A program made the position numbers and the translations under genes. Of a stretch of 64,000 nt of DNA, positions 25,201 to 36,859 are shown piece after piece. The stretch's first letter is position 1. Each line of letters starts with the position of its first letter. A model generated the notes under the pieces. The model was not told the origin of the DNA. It ran no database searches and worked only from the letters and a program-made list of their open reading frames with translations. Source of the stretch: Styela clava (Eukaryota > Chordata > Ascidiacea > Stolidobranchia > Styelidae); NCBI RefSeq assembly GCF_964204865.1, contig NC_135258.1:16049001-16113000 (forward strand), in the 5' to 3' direction.

Positions 25201-28200
25201 ATTTGTGTGTGCATCACGAGCAAAAGTAATCGATGAAATGAGAGAGCATTAGCGCGTAACTGAAAAATACAACAACAGAATCGGTTAAAAATAATAGTGC
25301 GCTTTTTTGCTAACTGTCGAACGGAGACGCAGGGTTGCGATTTTCTTACTCGTCTTATTGGACGAATACACGGAAAAACCCCTTTTTTTGGGGCCAAAAA
25401 CAGGCCTCGTCTTATTGGCCGGGTAGTCTTATTCGCCGGAAAATACGGTATATTCGGATATGACATGGAACATTTGATTAGTGTTTGTCCGTAACTATCA
25501 GTCATTATAATGTGATACTTTTGGGCATGCTCATTTTTGGGTAATCCTGTAGTATGTGTACCAGGTTAGGGTTAGGCCATAATTTTATTCCGATTTTTCC
25601 TATTTTAGTTCTATTACGACTTACGAGTTCGGAGACTGTCTTTGTTAGCAAAGTGAATATTCTCCCTGCACATAGGTCCCTTTACACAACTTTATGTAAA
25701 GTAGGTGAACAAAATTAATTATCCTTATATTGGTACACACACTTCTGGAGTGCCCATTTTTGTGTTGATTAATTGATATTGTTGTGTCCTTTCATTGTTT
25801 AGAATATACTATTGTAATATAGAATTCTGTCATTCAATATGAGCTCAATTGAGAGATTAATTGATTATTTCTTCGCAACTCTACACCAAATAATTACTTT
25901 TTAGTAATAGTGATAATTTTTGGTTTAACAAACCTGTATGTAGTAAATTCTTTCTGTAGTCACAACCATGAATAAATTATCCTTATTAAATGAAGAAGGA
26001 ATGTTTGAGTCTACTTTGGCAGCGAGAATATCAGACAGTGGAATCGTACGAATTGGATCCCTGTCCTAAAAATTAAAAATATAAATTAATAAATTCAAAC
26101 TTCCACACAAATTTGATGCATTGGGCAGAATGACTACTTTCTTTTCAAAAGCAGCATATTGTAATAATAATATGTAAAGCTATTGATATGTAATTTAAAA
26201 AGAGGGTGGTGTGTATGTTTGTACCCAGAAGTTTCAGTAATCAATTTAGAACTCTTTGCAGAAAAGTTATGTTCTTTCTAGAATATGTTCCATATGACCT
26301 GGATTCTGTTTTTCGAGGTCACCCTGCATTACAGGGAAATATTGATAAATAGGGTGAAAGCTAATGGTTTTATTAGTGTACAAGGTTTTTTGAGTTAGGA
26401 TATAATACTAATTATCATTGAGAATTTCCTTCATTCTATTGATCTATCATAGATATAATTAGTTAGTAGTACAAAGTAGTACATTAGTTAGTACTAGTAG
26501 TAGTATAAATTCACATAATTTATATCAAATGCATTGAATAGAAATGACTTTCTCATTTTTCATTGTAACCATGTCGAAAAGATCAAGTGTTTGACTAACT
26601 GATAACCAATTATTTGTATAAGCAGTTACTGGTATACCAAGTTGGCGAAATAATAGATAGTCTGTTTTATTCCATCAAAATCATAGAGTTAGAGCAGGTG
26701 TGAGCAAATTACGACACACGGGGCAGATCTGGCCCACAGAAGTGTTACATCCGGCCTACTTGTGTCTGTTGAAATCACAACTATAGTTAAATAGATATAA
26801 ATATTTGTTGGAAATATATATGAAAATAACATCATAACGACCCCGATTGTTAAATTGTCGTTCTTAATAATATTTAAACGTTGGTAGCTGTTGTAAATAA
26901 ACAGTTTTTTATGCATAGTTTTTCACATTGAGTTTTGAGTATTTGGCCCAGTAACCAAGTCTATTATCAGTAACTGACCCACTCAGAAAAATAATTGTCC
27001 ACCCCTGAGTTAAAGTGTATGGATCACCCCTACATTTTCAAATAGCAGAACATGCTAAAGATAATTCTAATGATGTGAGGCAGATTCATCACAATTATAG
27101 AAAACTACCATTGGCTTTAAAACATTTCACGTTTCTTTTAGATAAATTTATTTCACGATAATTCTTAAAATTTCTGATTGATTTATTACACAGTGAAAAC
27201 CATGATATATCACAAAATTTACCTTTTCAAAAAAAAGAAATAAAATATGATTCCACATTACATGGTTTAATGATTGATTACACGAATAAAATAAAACAAT
27301 GAAAATTTTTGAGTATTCTGTAGTGTTTGCCTGAACAATATCAATCAGACTTCCTTCCTCGAAAAGTTTGCAATTCAATATTTGCACAACGAAGCACAAG
27401 TATTGTCAAATTCAATAACAATACATAAATAATCAATGTTATATTAGATAATTGATATAGGATAGTTGTATGGAAGTTTTGTTATAGTTTTGTTATATGG
27501 AAAAAAGTAACCATATCTAAAACAGGCATACCAGTAAATAACATAAAATTTCACTTACATGGTCTGTTTTGTGATATGTAAATCCTTTTGTTGTTAATAT
27601 GAAAAATCTTCTCTTCCAGTTCTTCCTCTGTAGAAAAAAAACATGTTACATTGAATATTTATATTATAATGAGAATTATTAAATAGAAACAAAAGCATCC
27701 TTTCATAAGAAATGAATGTTATATTTCAATACAGAGTTATCCCGATAAATCAGAACCCAAAACAAAAATGAAGAAATTTCATTATTAGACACTTGAACTT
27801 CTGTTTGTGTATGATTGTACCTAAAAGTTTTAGTAATTTAGGATGCTTAGAGCCAAAGTTATGTTCCCTCTACATTAAAAATATGTTCCAAATGACCTGG
27901 GAAATGGTTTTTTTGACCACCTTGTATAACGGGAAGTACTAATTAAATTAAAATTCAGAATGCAAAATATAGGAAGGAGGCAATATATAATTTAAGCAGT
28001 GGATTAGTAAATGGTACTTTAGCAGCTTATCCTTGAATGAAAACAGCAGATGCATGTAGAATATAGTTATAAAATAATGCGCTGGGAAGGTGTTGAAAAG
28101 GATTAGAAAGCATTAGAGGGGTTATTATTAGTAAAAGGTTTGCTCTAAGTATACCACAGATATGTAGAACTTAATTGAGCTACTACTAAAGAGTCATCAA

Positions 28201-31200
28201 TTTTACATATAATATTAAATAATGGAAACGAAATTCCAGCTAATTAATAATTACCACATGGCCTTGTTTCACAGCCCATCCTTCTTTTATAACCACTGAT
28301 GCCGATCTAATGGATTTCAAGTCAGCTTCATTTGAACCAGTCGATGCCAGGCTGTGAGATCTTGAGCTATTAGTCTGCAATACAGAAAATACAGCGGATC
28401 AAAATTTTTATATACTATGTACTATAATAGTTGAAACACTGGAATGATGGATAATACACATAAGTCTCTAAAACCCCAAGTCATTGGCCCGAGTCTTAAG
28501 GGAAGTCAGAGTCATAGCGGATTTTAAAACTAACTGCAAAATGGATAAATATAGGCGAAAAATACAAAAGACTTTCATCTCGTGTTCAACCATTGTTATT
28601 CTAAAAGTTTGATAATGCATTGGGCTGGGCCATTGGCAATATTTACGTCTGTATCAACAAGGTCTATTTTGTGAATTTTCAATTTTAGAGGTCAGCCGAG
28701 TTTGAGTCTTTTCGCTGGAATGACTCTTGTCACGTCGAGACTTTGAAAATGTGACCGAGTCTCCCAACACTGAAAATACATGCTACTGAGTACTGACACA
28801 GTGGCTGTCTGCCACATGCTAGCACAGAAATAAAACTCATTTTGGTGATGATTGATGACTTACGGGCAAATACAAATAACCTGGCCTGATATCAAGATTT
28901 CTGCCGAAAACTTGGTTTTTAACAAAATGAGGCCTGAGGGGCATATGACAAACTACCTATATTTCATTACACATTTTTTGTACTCCTTGTATCGCACGAA
29001 TGCTAGAATAAAAAGAGTATTTTAGCAAAAAAGTAGAACGGAATCTTATTCCACATTATGGAAGTTTACCAATCTTTCACTAGAGAGTGGTCTAGTTTCG
29101 TCAGGTATAATCCCTACAGGTAGCCTACCTGACAGAAAGTCAAATGAAATCTTATTAAAATATAATTGTGTAAAATGATAGTAAAAATACTTTATAAAGA
29201 AATGGCTTAACATTATTACAATTACACAGGGCAGGATGTAAAAAATATTTCAGATAATATCATCAATTACAATTCCGGCATCCTATTTAGCCAATAATTA
29301 AACAAAACCTATTTGATATTAATGGCGTAAATGAGTCAAACAGAAACTAGGTGCAGCAGATTAATGAACAGCCTACTTCAATGTCTGATTCATACTGACA
29401 GCATCCTGTATGCTACATTATTATTAAGGTCATCATAATGAAATTACCTAGCCTAAGCAACAAGATAATGAGAAATGCTATAAATGTACAACGTCTTCTA
29501 AAATAATACAACCTTCCATACTTGAACGGCAATGATATAGTATAAAATATATCCATGTCGGAGATTGGGATTTTTATGTAGTGCACAATGGACGATTTTT
29601 TGTATATTAGTAGACTGTAGTATGATATTATATCATGAATTAAAGCAGCATCCATCTAAACATATTCTCAATAGTTCTTGTACAAGCAAATAGCAATAAT
29701 AGGGTCAGTAAATTAATATGGTATACCAAAACATGGTTTTTGCAAACAATCGATAATATACACATTAAAAATATCTGGGTTAATGACAAATGGCATGGGA
29801 CTTGAAGATTACAAGTTCTTACAGCAGTTAGGAAGTCAATAAGCTCAGGAAAATAGCCATTCTGACCAGAGACACCTGAGCTTTCAACGAGAAGTTAATA
29901 TCCTAACATATGACTCTGAATGGGGAAATGACACTCAAACACTCATGCATTTAGATTGTATCGAATTGCCTGAATTGCATTATTATGTTTCTGAATGGAA
30001 ATGAAATTGCAACTGACATACTAATTTCTATTGTTCTTTATGAATGATGAAAAGATTGACTCAATTTGAAAAATTTGCAAAAAGCCAATTTTTAAATAGA
30101 AACCAAAATTGCAATTCGGACAAAACTAAGTCTAACGGATGTGTGGAAACTACTAACTAGCACTTCTATTTTATATAAAACGTTGAATTTAGAGTCTTTT
30201 TATTAATTGAATAGAATACGGACTAGCATTACCAAATTAGGATTTTCAAATGCCCGTCAATCAGCAAAGAGATTTGGCCATTTCAATCTACCGACCTAAT
30301 AGCCTTGTTCAGAGTTATCAACACAAAATATCAATGGTTCAAAGTGTTCAAACCCTAGTTTCTCCTTTTGAACACACAATACATTATCATTTCACGATCA
30401 TGATATGTGAACCCAACATAAGTTATAAATAAGTGTAGGCCACTTCCTAACGTCATCATTCAACGGCATATCAAGAATATAATATGTGCCATATGTGCTG
30501 CGAGTTGTATGAAGAGTACAGTCATAGTGTCTGCATGAGAGATATCACTGTTTGTTGGTATTCATATTCTATAACTCTTGACTTGCATTTATTTTATTTT
30601 GAATATTTTAGAATGTTGCACGATATGATATTCGTAAAATCTGCTGTCAATTTTCATTTCACCATATATCGAATTTTACCGAAAAACATGTTGATTATGA
30701 CTATTTTCATAAAGATTATACAACTGAATGAGGCTTTCCTGATACTTCATTTCGAATTCCATTCAAGATGAATTCTTCAAACAACTGGCCTAGCGATTGA
30801 ATTGAAGTGTTAGACATGCCTATGATGACATCTCAGTTTCAAATCCCAAGCACACCCGTCAGGGTAGGCAATGCCGAACTGAAAATATTCTGGTAGCTCC
30901 ATACATATTAATGAGTACTTGTGCGGAATGAAAGGCATTTAAATACGTCATATATACAAAATCAAAAGTAAGCTATTTTTTCATGATAATAATAATTTTT
31001 ATACTATATTAATACCTTAATTGCTGACGAAGTGTTACCATCATCATAAACTATCTTCTGAATCACAACACCAGCAACAATTTCAGTTTTATAACTATAT
31101 TCTTCGTGAAAATTAACAGAATTATCACCATTTAAACTTTGGTAAGCTTCATCTGTCTCTTCGTCAGAAACCTTGAAAATTACCAAAAAAAAAACGCTAT

Positions 31201-32712
31201 AAGTTATAATTCAGAAAGAATAATAAAAGTAATTGATAATAAAATGCTTGTTTTATCTGGCACCAACTGATAAATGAATGTTTCGATTAACACAATAAAA
31301 TCGTTTATCATACTGTAGTTAACTTACCACAATTTTACTAGCATTGTTCAGAATTTCAACCCATAATTTCATGTTGTCATCATCATTAGCTCGAAAATAA
31401 TATTTTCTCATTGGCGTATTTACAGCTAAAACAATGATGGAATGAATTTAGAAAAATGATCCCGCGATTTTTAACGAAAAGTAAAACTCTTGCATAACAG
31501 AGTTGAGTATAGAAGGGTCAGTCAGTGTTAAGATACCAACCAATTCTTTCACAATATGAGCTCAACACCAAAATTTCAGATTTGTGATGTCATCATAGTT
31601 CCATACTAACACCAATAAACCATGTTTATAAAAATTCTACATAATTCAAAGTCGTATCATAGACAAACTATATCTTTTTTAGTTTGGAAAGACTATGAGT
31701 TGCATAATTGGAAAATCAAAATACCAAGATAAAAAATAACTTACCAAAACAGTGTTTGGCTTTTGATTTAACTTTGACAGCAGTATCAACTTGTGTGATA
31801 AAGTTAATATCAATGCTGCCTTGAGCAGATGCATCTTTTGATAGTTTCTGCAAAGATCAAAAGTATGATAAAAATAAACTCACAAATCATGTAACGGAAA
31901 GTGATTGAAAACAATATATTAACGAATCACCCAGAAATAACCAGAGAAGCAATATTCAAAATGTGGAAATGGAAGTTGCAAATGGCTACCATTGGACATT
32001 AGCTGAAAAGATATATGTTGCACAAAACTAAATTTATGATGAAAAGTTGGGTCCAAAAAACTATTCTTTCAATTCATTACCGATAATTAACTAACAGTCA
32101 CTAAATATAAACTTATATACTTCAATAGGATTTAAGTTGATGTAGCCTGTAATTTGAAGATGAAAATGTAAAAGAATTCAACAAATTCATACAAAATAGT
32201 ACAGGCCACCATTATCGACAAAATTCAACTGCTGCATCTTGGAATCAGAAAACTGTGCCCTACAGATATATCAGCTTTATACTTTTTGCATCGCAGCATG
32301 GAAATAGAAAGATAAAGTACTGAAGTATGCAGAAATAAAATTACATCTCAAAGGAATAAAACCTAATAATCAAAATCTTTCTTATATATATATTTTATAG
32401 ATTATACGACTGTACTAATGATAATTTTTATAAAGTTGAGCTCATGGCACCATTATTTGCATTTGGAACATAAAAAAAGTTATGATACAAGGGCACCAGA
32501 AAAATAAAATATAACTTTAATAACTTGTAGTCTAAGTAATAAATTAAGTTGTTCTTCTTGTATAAAATTACCAGAGGATCGTCAGCAAACCATTCCAATA
32601 TTCCTTTCGATTTATCAAGTCTTAAATATTGCTGGATAAATTTCCCACTTTTTTCTTTCTCTTCAAATTCTATAAATCCACAATTTCGGTTTTCCTTGTC
32701 AAGCTCAATCAT
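19210..32712 (-). CDS. PLEKHA1: tandem PH-domain adaptor, TAPP1/2 (PLEKHA1/2) orthologue
   Basis: Nine exons in consistent phase, read on the minus strand: 32712-32572, 31847-31745, 31425-31328, 31171-31016, 28374-28255, 27627-27559, 26065-25934, 24755-24669, 20022-19210; 1719 nt, 572 aa. The start ATG at 32712-32710 puts MIELDKENRNCGF exactly where vertebrate TAPP proteins begin, seven residues before NRxCGF. PH1 spans ~8-110 (SGKFIQQYLRLD, MRKYYFRAN, LWVEILNNA). A linker holds YKTEIVAGVVI, matching the family's conserved YRTDIVGGVPI. PH2 spans ~194-296: IKEGWAVKQGHVRKNWKRRF is the basic 3-phosphoinositide-binding motif, followed by DNLFMVVTTERIYYIQ and MESWVKAF. TAPP PH2 binds PtdIns(3,4)P2 at the plasma membrane downstream of PI3K. 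The last 270 residues are Ser/Pro/Lys-rich and disordered, ending in basic KKRR without the PDZ-binding SDV-type tail of vertebrate TAPP1. PLEKHA1 versus PLEKHA2 cannot be separated. Confidence 0.88.
21060..21230 (+). repeat. retrotransposon 3' tail
   Basis: The block cttaggccagtaaggtcttg and its surroundings match 61555-61650 (tttaggccagtatggtcttg), and both end near an AATAAA-type signal. This looks like the shared 3' UTR of one non-LTR retrotransposon family. No coding part is attached here. Confidence 0.45.
22216..22530. mobile_element. hAT-like MITE, family 1 (copy 1)
   Basis: It begins cagggtttctcaaacta, a hAT-type end, and ends near gcactttgagtacc. Internal blocks such as gatgtcatatttgaattacc, acaaaattagccaagtc and the cagagcccctaggtttctc segment are shared with 46961-47257, giving two copies. 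Target duplications are no longer clear. Confidence 0.6.
23554..23651. repeat. 20-bp minisatellite, about five units
   Basis: The unit cacatacagcccaataataa repeats with small variants (some units lacking a base) across nearly 100 bp. It lies in the last intron of the PLEKHA-like gene. Confidence 0.8.
24900..25450. mobile_element. DNA transposon remnant with 26-bp TIRs
   Basis: The left end taccgtattttccggcgaat and the right end attcgccggaaaatacggta are perfect inverted complements, continuing as aagac/gtctt. The second motif layer (cgtcttattggg, tcgtcttattggc) also recurs near both ends. An internal stretch around 25150-25225 is duplicated (gtgtgcatcacgagc twice). No transposase was seen; the superfamily was not assigned because the target duplication is unclear. 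It is in an intron of the PLEKHA-like gene. Confidence 0.65.
25545..25760. repeat. short TIR-bounded repeat, GTATGTG family (copy 3)
   Basis: It runs from tcctgtagtatgtgtaccag to tggtacacacacttctggag, inverted ends related to those at 1175-1382 and 7082-7194. Intronic and non-coding. Confidence 0.45.
26215..26350. repeat. dispersed intronic repeat, copy 1
   Basis: Ordered blocks tgtttgtacccagaagtttc, aagttatgttctttct and atatgttccatatgacctgg recur with substitutions at 27800-27935. Both copies lie in introns of the PLEKHA-like gene, in the same orientation. Confidence 0.5.
26695..27007. mobile_element. hAT-type MITE with 8-bp target duplication
   Basis: The left end caggtgtgagcaaatta and the inverted right end caggggtggacaattat match partially. 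The flanks agttagag (26687-26694) and agttaaag (27008-27015) agree at 7 of 8 bases, as expected for an old hAT insertion. It is 313 bp with no transposase. Confidence 0.65.
27800..27935. repeat. dispersed intronic repeat, copy 2
   Basis: This is the partner of 26215-26350: it carries aagttatgttccctct and atatgttccaaatgacctgg in the same order. Confidence 0.5.
28375..31015. other. intron 4 of the PLEKHA-like gene
   Basis: A 2.6-kb intron between the linker exon and the PH2-starting exon. It contains a family-B SINE at 30787-30900. The open frames inside lack splice sites and family motifs, and nothing else was recognised. Confidence 0.5.
30787..30900 (+). repeat. tRNA-like SINE, family B (second copy)
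   Basis: The order of blocks matches the inverted copy at 17341-17470: aagtgttagacatgcc, gatgacatctcag, a box B-like gtttcaaatccc, then ggcaatgccgaactgaaaat. Confidence 0.5.
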
Positions 32713-33229
32713 ATTGAACCGCAAACAGGCCAGTATAATGGCCAAGGTAATAAATAATGGAACGATCACATAATTATACTACAGATTACGGTATATAAAA
32801 GCCTGGAATAAAAAAAATGCAGAAATGAAATAAGGGTCGTCGTACGGTGGTATGCATATTTCTATTTTACAAATGTGTATAATAATCAGACTGGATTCCG
32901 ATGACCTTATGGTCGTATCGCTCCCCCCAGTCTATACCGAATTAACTTTGTGTTTATTGTATATATTATTTTGTATACCATTGTTCGTTTACGGTTGACA
33001 AAACAATAAATCTCTCTCTCTCTCCATGACAGGTACGGTACACGGCGCGAAATTGCACGCGAGAGGGTGATTTTGCTCGCCAGAAATTCGCAATTGTTCA
33101 CCAGTGAAAACCTGCTGGTGTTTGAATCAGTAATACAGTAATATTAAGATACCAACAAATTGTAGCTCCCCACTTCACACTAGCTTCCGAGATTTTACCA
33201 GATCGAAAAATGCGTAGCAAAAATTACCA

Positions 33230-33515
33230 TTTTTGGACACGTCAGTGGACATAACGATCGCTTTAATATTATGTTGTTGTCCTTGTTTTTCTTCTCCTTC
33301 GTCATGACGAAATCGATTTTCTCCCCGAATACTGGACCAATTGCTTTGAAATTTTTAGTGGTTAAAGATTGATTTTTTTCGCCAGAAGGCTATTAATTTT
33401 ACCTATTTCAAAAATTTCTGTGGACTTCAAGAGATTCGTTTTTTATGTGTTACAATAAAAAATAGCGACACCTTGTGCCGTATCCATATTTTTGAGCATA
33501 GTTCTCTTGTTTCGT
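33230..33515. repeat. dispersed repeat with the actggaccaattgctttg core, copy 1
   Basis: The blocks gaatactggaccaattgctt, tgaaatttttagtggttaaa, gccagaaggctattaatttt and a terminal gtatccatatttttgagcat recur at 35690-35890, partly at 37060-37240, and at 59230-59660. It is a multi-copy family of unknown class with no coding capacity seen. Confidence 0.6.
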
Positions 33516-33549
33516 GTTCACTTTGAAGACAATCGGGGAATTGACCAGT

Positions 33550-33780
33550 TCTACTTTTGTACAAATACAGTAGCCTACTCAGAGTGCGTTTTCTGTGGTT
33601 GAATTGAAGAATTTCACTCAACTCGAATTCGAGTTCTAAATAAGAAAAATACGTGTACTTAGATTGTGATATAATTATATTCTACTTTTGCACAAATACT
33701 CAAAGTGCAGTGGCTCTGGTTGAATTGAATCTCACTCAACTCGAATCCGATTTCATAATATAAGAAAAATACGACTAGTA
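33550..33780. repeat. local direct duplication
   Basis: Two adjacent diverged copies share ctacttttg(t/c)acaaatac, gtggttgaattgaa/ctggttgaattgaa, cactcaactcgaat and aagaaaaatacg in order. The unit is about 100-140 bp. Confidence 0.5.
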
Positions 33781-34340
33781 CGAAAAATACATTGGTTATT
33801 TACCAATGTATGCAAAAAAGTTTGATCAAATAGTGATGAAAAATTGGCTCTTTATTAATCAAAATGATGTCGACTCAAAACATGACGAGAATTGTTTACA
33901 CTTGTCGGTATATACTCCATCTACAACTAGATTGTAAAATCTTGCAGTAAGTATAGTCGAATAAAAATTGTGTGGAGCTATCAATGCTAAGTTTCCTCCG
34001 CCATCTAACGGGATTGCTCTGTGCAAATTCAGGCTAGTTATATACGTGGAGATGTACAAATTGCTCCAAAGATTTTTCAGTTAATTTCATACTCACTAGA
34101 TGTATTTAGTGCCATCACTCTCCCTAATATCTCAATGTGAATATAGTATTTAAAAAAAAGCATTTTAAATTCACTGAACTAACAAATAATTCAAATCACA
34201 TGTGTGATATAACCTCATTGTAACTTACTCAGATAGAGCAATATATTTAATGCAAAAAATATCCTCGCTTTTTGTAGTATCAAATTTTGTTGAAATTGCA
34301 TCTGCTTAAATATGACATTTTTTTAAATTTTTGTGAACAG

Positions 34341-35103
34341 GTCATGTTTTGGACTTATGGAGGAGCTTTTAGCATGGGTTCTGAACGTTTCTATGATGGT
34401 ACAGTACTGGCGGGTATGAATAACGTTGTAGTCGTTGTCCAAACTACAGAGTGGGAATGTTTGGATTTCTATCACTAGGTCCATCATCTGCCTTCCCGGG
34501 TAATGCTGGATTAATGGAGCAGCAGATAGCGCTTCCGTCTAATTTGCAAACCTTTCTGTCATTTAACAACATTGGACGTATAGAATTCATAGATATTTCC
34601 CTCGTTCAGATGGATTCAGGGAAACATTGAAAATTTAGCCGGTGATAAAAACAACGTGACTATATTTGGTGAAAGTGCGGGAGGGGTTTCTGTGAACATT
34701 CACGTACTATCTCCTCTCTCGCATGGTTTGTGCCATAAAGCAATCAGTCACAGTGGACAAGCAACTGCAAAAGGTAATGAAGTACTAATAGAAAAGATGT
34801 GTAACTATTAGACACATTTGGGTTGCCGATGCAGAGATGCCGATAGCTTATCTAGGATGGTTAATGACACAGTAATTAAAATGGGTAGCCTATATGCAGT
34901 ACTCACATGCTCGATTGAATGTTAAAGACTATTGATTGCAGTTCGTAAACTACGTACATCGACAAAGTTAAAATTATGTTACAGTTAAAGTCCTGTCTTA
35001 TCTCAAAATTGAACAAATGGATGCCGATAAAACGCTTCAAGCGTTGCAAAACACTTCGGCCGAAGAACTGATCAATGCAGTTTACTGGGGTTTCTTGTTT
35101 TAG
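34341..35103 (+). pseudogene. type-B carboxylesterase/cholinesterase fragment, frameshifted
   Basis: Three exon-like blocks, 34341-34536, 34610-34773 and 34985-35103, have acceptor and donor sites and compatible phases at the two introns. Block 1 gives VMFWTYGGAFSMGSERFYDG (oxyanion-hole YGGAF), then after a one-base loss near 34437 continues as NYRVGMFGFLSLG and NAGLMEQQIAL. Block 2 gives WIQGNIENLAGDKNNVTIFG followed by ESAGG, so the nucleophile elbow GESAGG is intact. Block 3 reads on and stops at TAG 35101-35103. The family normally has about 550 residues; the N-terminal part and the downstream half with the catalytic Glu and His are missing. Either a decayed gene copy or a gene with a sequencing error plus undetected exons; missing halves on both sides favour a pseudogene. 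Confidence 0.7.
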
Positions 35104-35689
35104 CTATCCTATTCTAAAACACACATAAGACTGTCTTTATTAATAATATAAAGTCAAATTCAATCTGTCAAAATGGGGACACCGATCAAGAAAAGTCTCT
35201 GCAATTCGAGTCGTTTACAAATCTACAAGCATTATTATAAATTATTCCTTAATGCGAGGTCACGATCTCTCAGCAGCCAGCACTAAGAGCTACATAACAA
35301 ATTCATCACAGCGTTTGTCACATTCCTATCAGTACAATGGAAGAATACAATATAAGTAGACTTATCAGAATAAGCTCAGCAGTCAATATGATAAATTTAA
35401 AGATCAACTTCGAACAGAAAATTTTTATGTGTTTGTATATTATTATAAATATACAACTAGCTAGTTACAAAATTCAATTGCAATCATAACTCAAGCGGTC
35501 CCATGCAACGTAATGGTAGAATATGTGGCGGGAAATGTCTGGTTGGGAAAGTCAGTCATTTGTTTGTTTAATAATCTATACAAGAAACGATAAACGTAAT
35601 ATTTTTGCATCACTGAAATTAATTGAACATTCTCAACGATCCATATTAACCGATGATCATGTGACCTCGATAATTTATTGAACACGTAG

Positions 35690-35890
35690 TGTACCTATGG
35701 ACCATTTCAATATTATGTTGTTGTTCTTGTTGGACACGTTAGTAGACCTATGGATCGTTTCAACACTTTTTGATACACCTAGTCGAAATCTAAAAAGTCG
35801 CTTTTCTCTTTGATTACTGGACCAATTGCTTTGAAATTTTTAGTGGTTAAAGATGAAATTTTGCAATTTCCTATTTCAATTCACGCTGTC
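35690..35890. repeat. dispersed repeat with the actggaccaattgctttg core, copy 2
   Basis: It shares attatgttgttgttcttg, ttactggaccaattgctttg and tgaaatttttagtggttaaa with 33230-33515. Further similarity (ctatgacagtcactgtacc versus ctatgacagtccctgtacg) continues at 36910 and 37120 on either side of the hAT-type insertion at 36180. Confidence 0.55.
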
Positions 35891-36179
35891 ACAAGATAGG
35901 AACTTCTAAAGATAGGGCAGTTCCGGTAACGTAACACAGCGCGGTGACACTGAACTAACTCGAAGCTGTCTGGTAAAAGCGGGGCTTGCTTTTTAAATTT
36001 TGTTCCAATAATGAAAAAGGGAATGAAACGGATTAGGCTACTTAGTATTTCAATTCATGTTGCAATTGAATGGAGAAGAGTAGATCATTGTCACGGGACA
36101 TGTGAAATGGCAGGCAGACAACTCGACTACACACGGACAACTCACCAGAGACAACTCGACTACAGATAGACCTGGTGAG

Positions 36180-36859
36180 TAGGGCTGGGAATCCGTTAAC
36201 CGGGTAAAATTAACCGGTTAACCGCCGCTTGACGTTTGACGTAATAATTTATAATTTCAGCTTGTTACGTCACAATGCTTATAAAGCAATTTCGCGTGTT
36301 TTTATCCCGGTATCGCTTATTAAAATTTATTCACAAATCGAGACAGTTTCATGATTTCTCTGCTTCAAGAGATAGGCAGCGTGGTTCGGGCGTGTTGAAG
36401 TATTTTAGAAAACCTGATTCCGTTGTTAAACTTCATTTATGTGACAAATTATCAGTGTTCGATGTGCGAATTTTACTTCGAGATATATATCATAAAGAAA
36501 AACGGCATCAACTGCGCACTTGTTGTATGACATTGAATATCCGATTTTGCGATGAAATCGTGAACAATATATTTCGAAATCGACCAAAAACTGATTCTGA
36601 ATTCATCATTGTCAAATTTCCATAATCAGCAATCTTTGTACTTCCATTATTTTCACATTTATTGAGTCCTTACCCACACAATTAGTAATATTCTTTTGAA
36701 TTAAATGACACAAGAGATAAATTTGCGATGGCGTAATCATATTTGAAGAAATTGTACGGTATGAAGATGATTTGTACCTGAGATGTCAGTTAACGTTTAA
36801 AATAAATCGTAACTTTAACCATCTGAAATCGGTTAACCGGTTAACCATTCCCAGCCCTA
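36180..36859. mobile_element. hAT-type element with perfect 8-bp target duplication
   Basis: The ends are tagggctgggaatccgttaa and ttaaccattcccagcccta, inverted complements, flanked on both sides by ctggtgag (36172-36179 and 36860-36867). Subterminal ccggttaacc motifs repeat at both ends. An internal open frame (36275-36625, 116 aa) shows no transposase motif I could recognise. The insertion sits inside an older repeat that itself has inverted gacaactcaccag / ctggtgagttgtc flanks. Confidence 0.8.

Larger units (their letters stand above)
32713..34340. other. spacer between PLEKHA-like start and esterase fragment
   Basis: This presumably includes the PLEKHA promoter (a gcttttatataccg AT-box lies 80-110 bp upstream of its ATG on the minus strand, not a firm call). 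It also has a (ct)n stretch near 33011-33023, a copy of the tactggaccaattgctttga repeat family (33230-33515), and a local direct duplication at about 33550-33780. No exon was recognised. Confidence 0.5.

Noticed and set aside
25008..25505. 165-codon minus-strand frame
   Set aside because: It lies almost entirely inside the TIR element at 24900-25450 and ends in its terminal repeat; no transposase motif.
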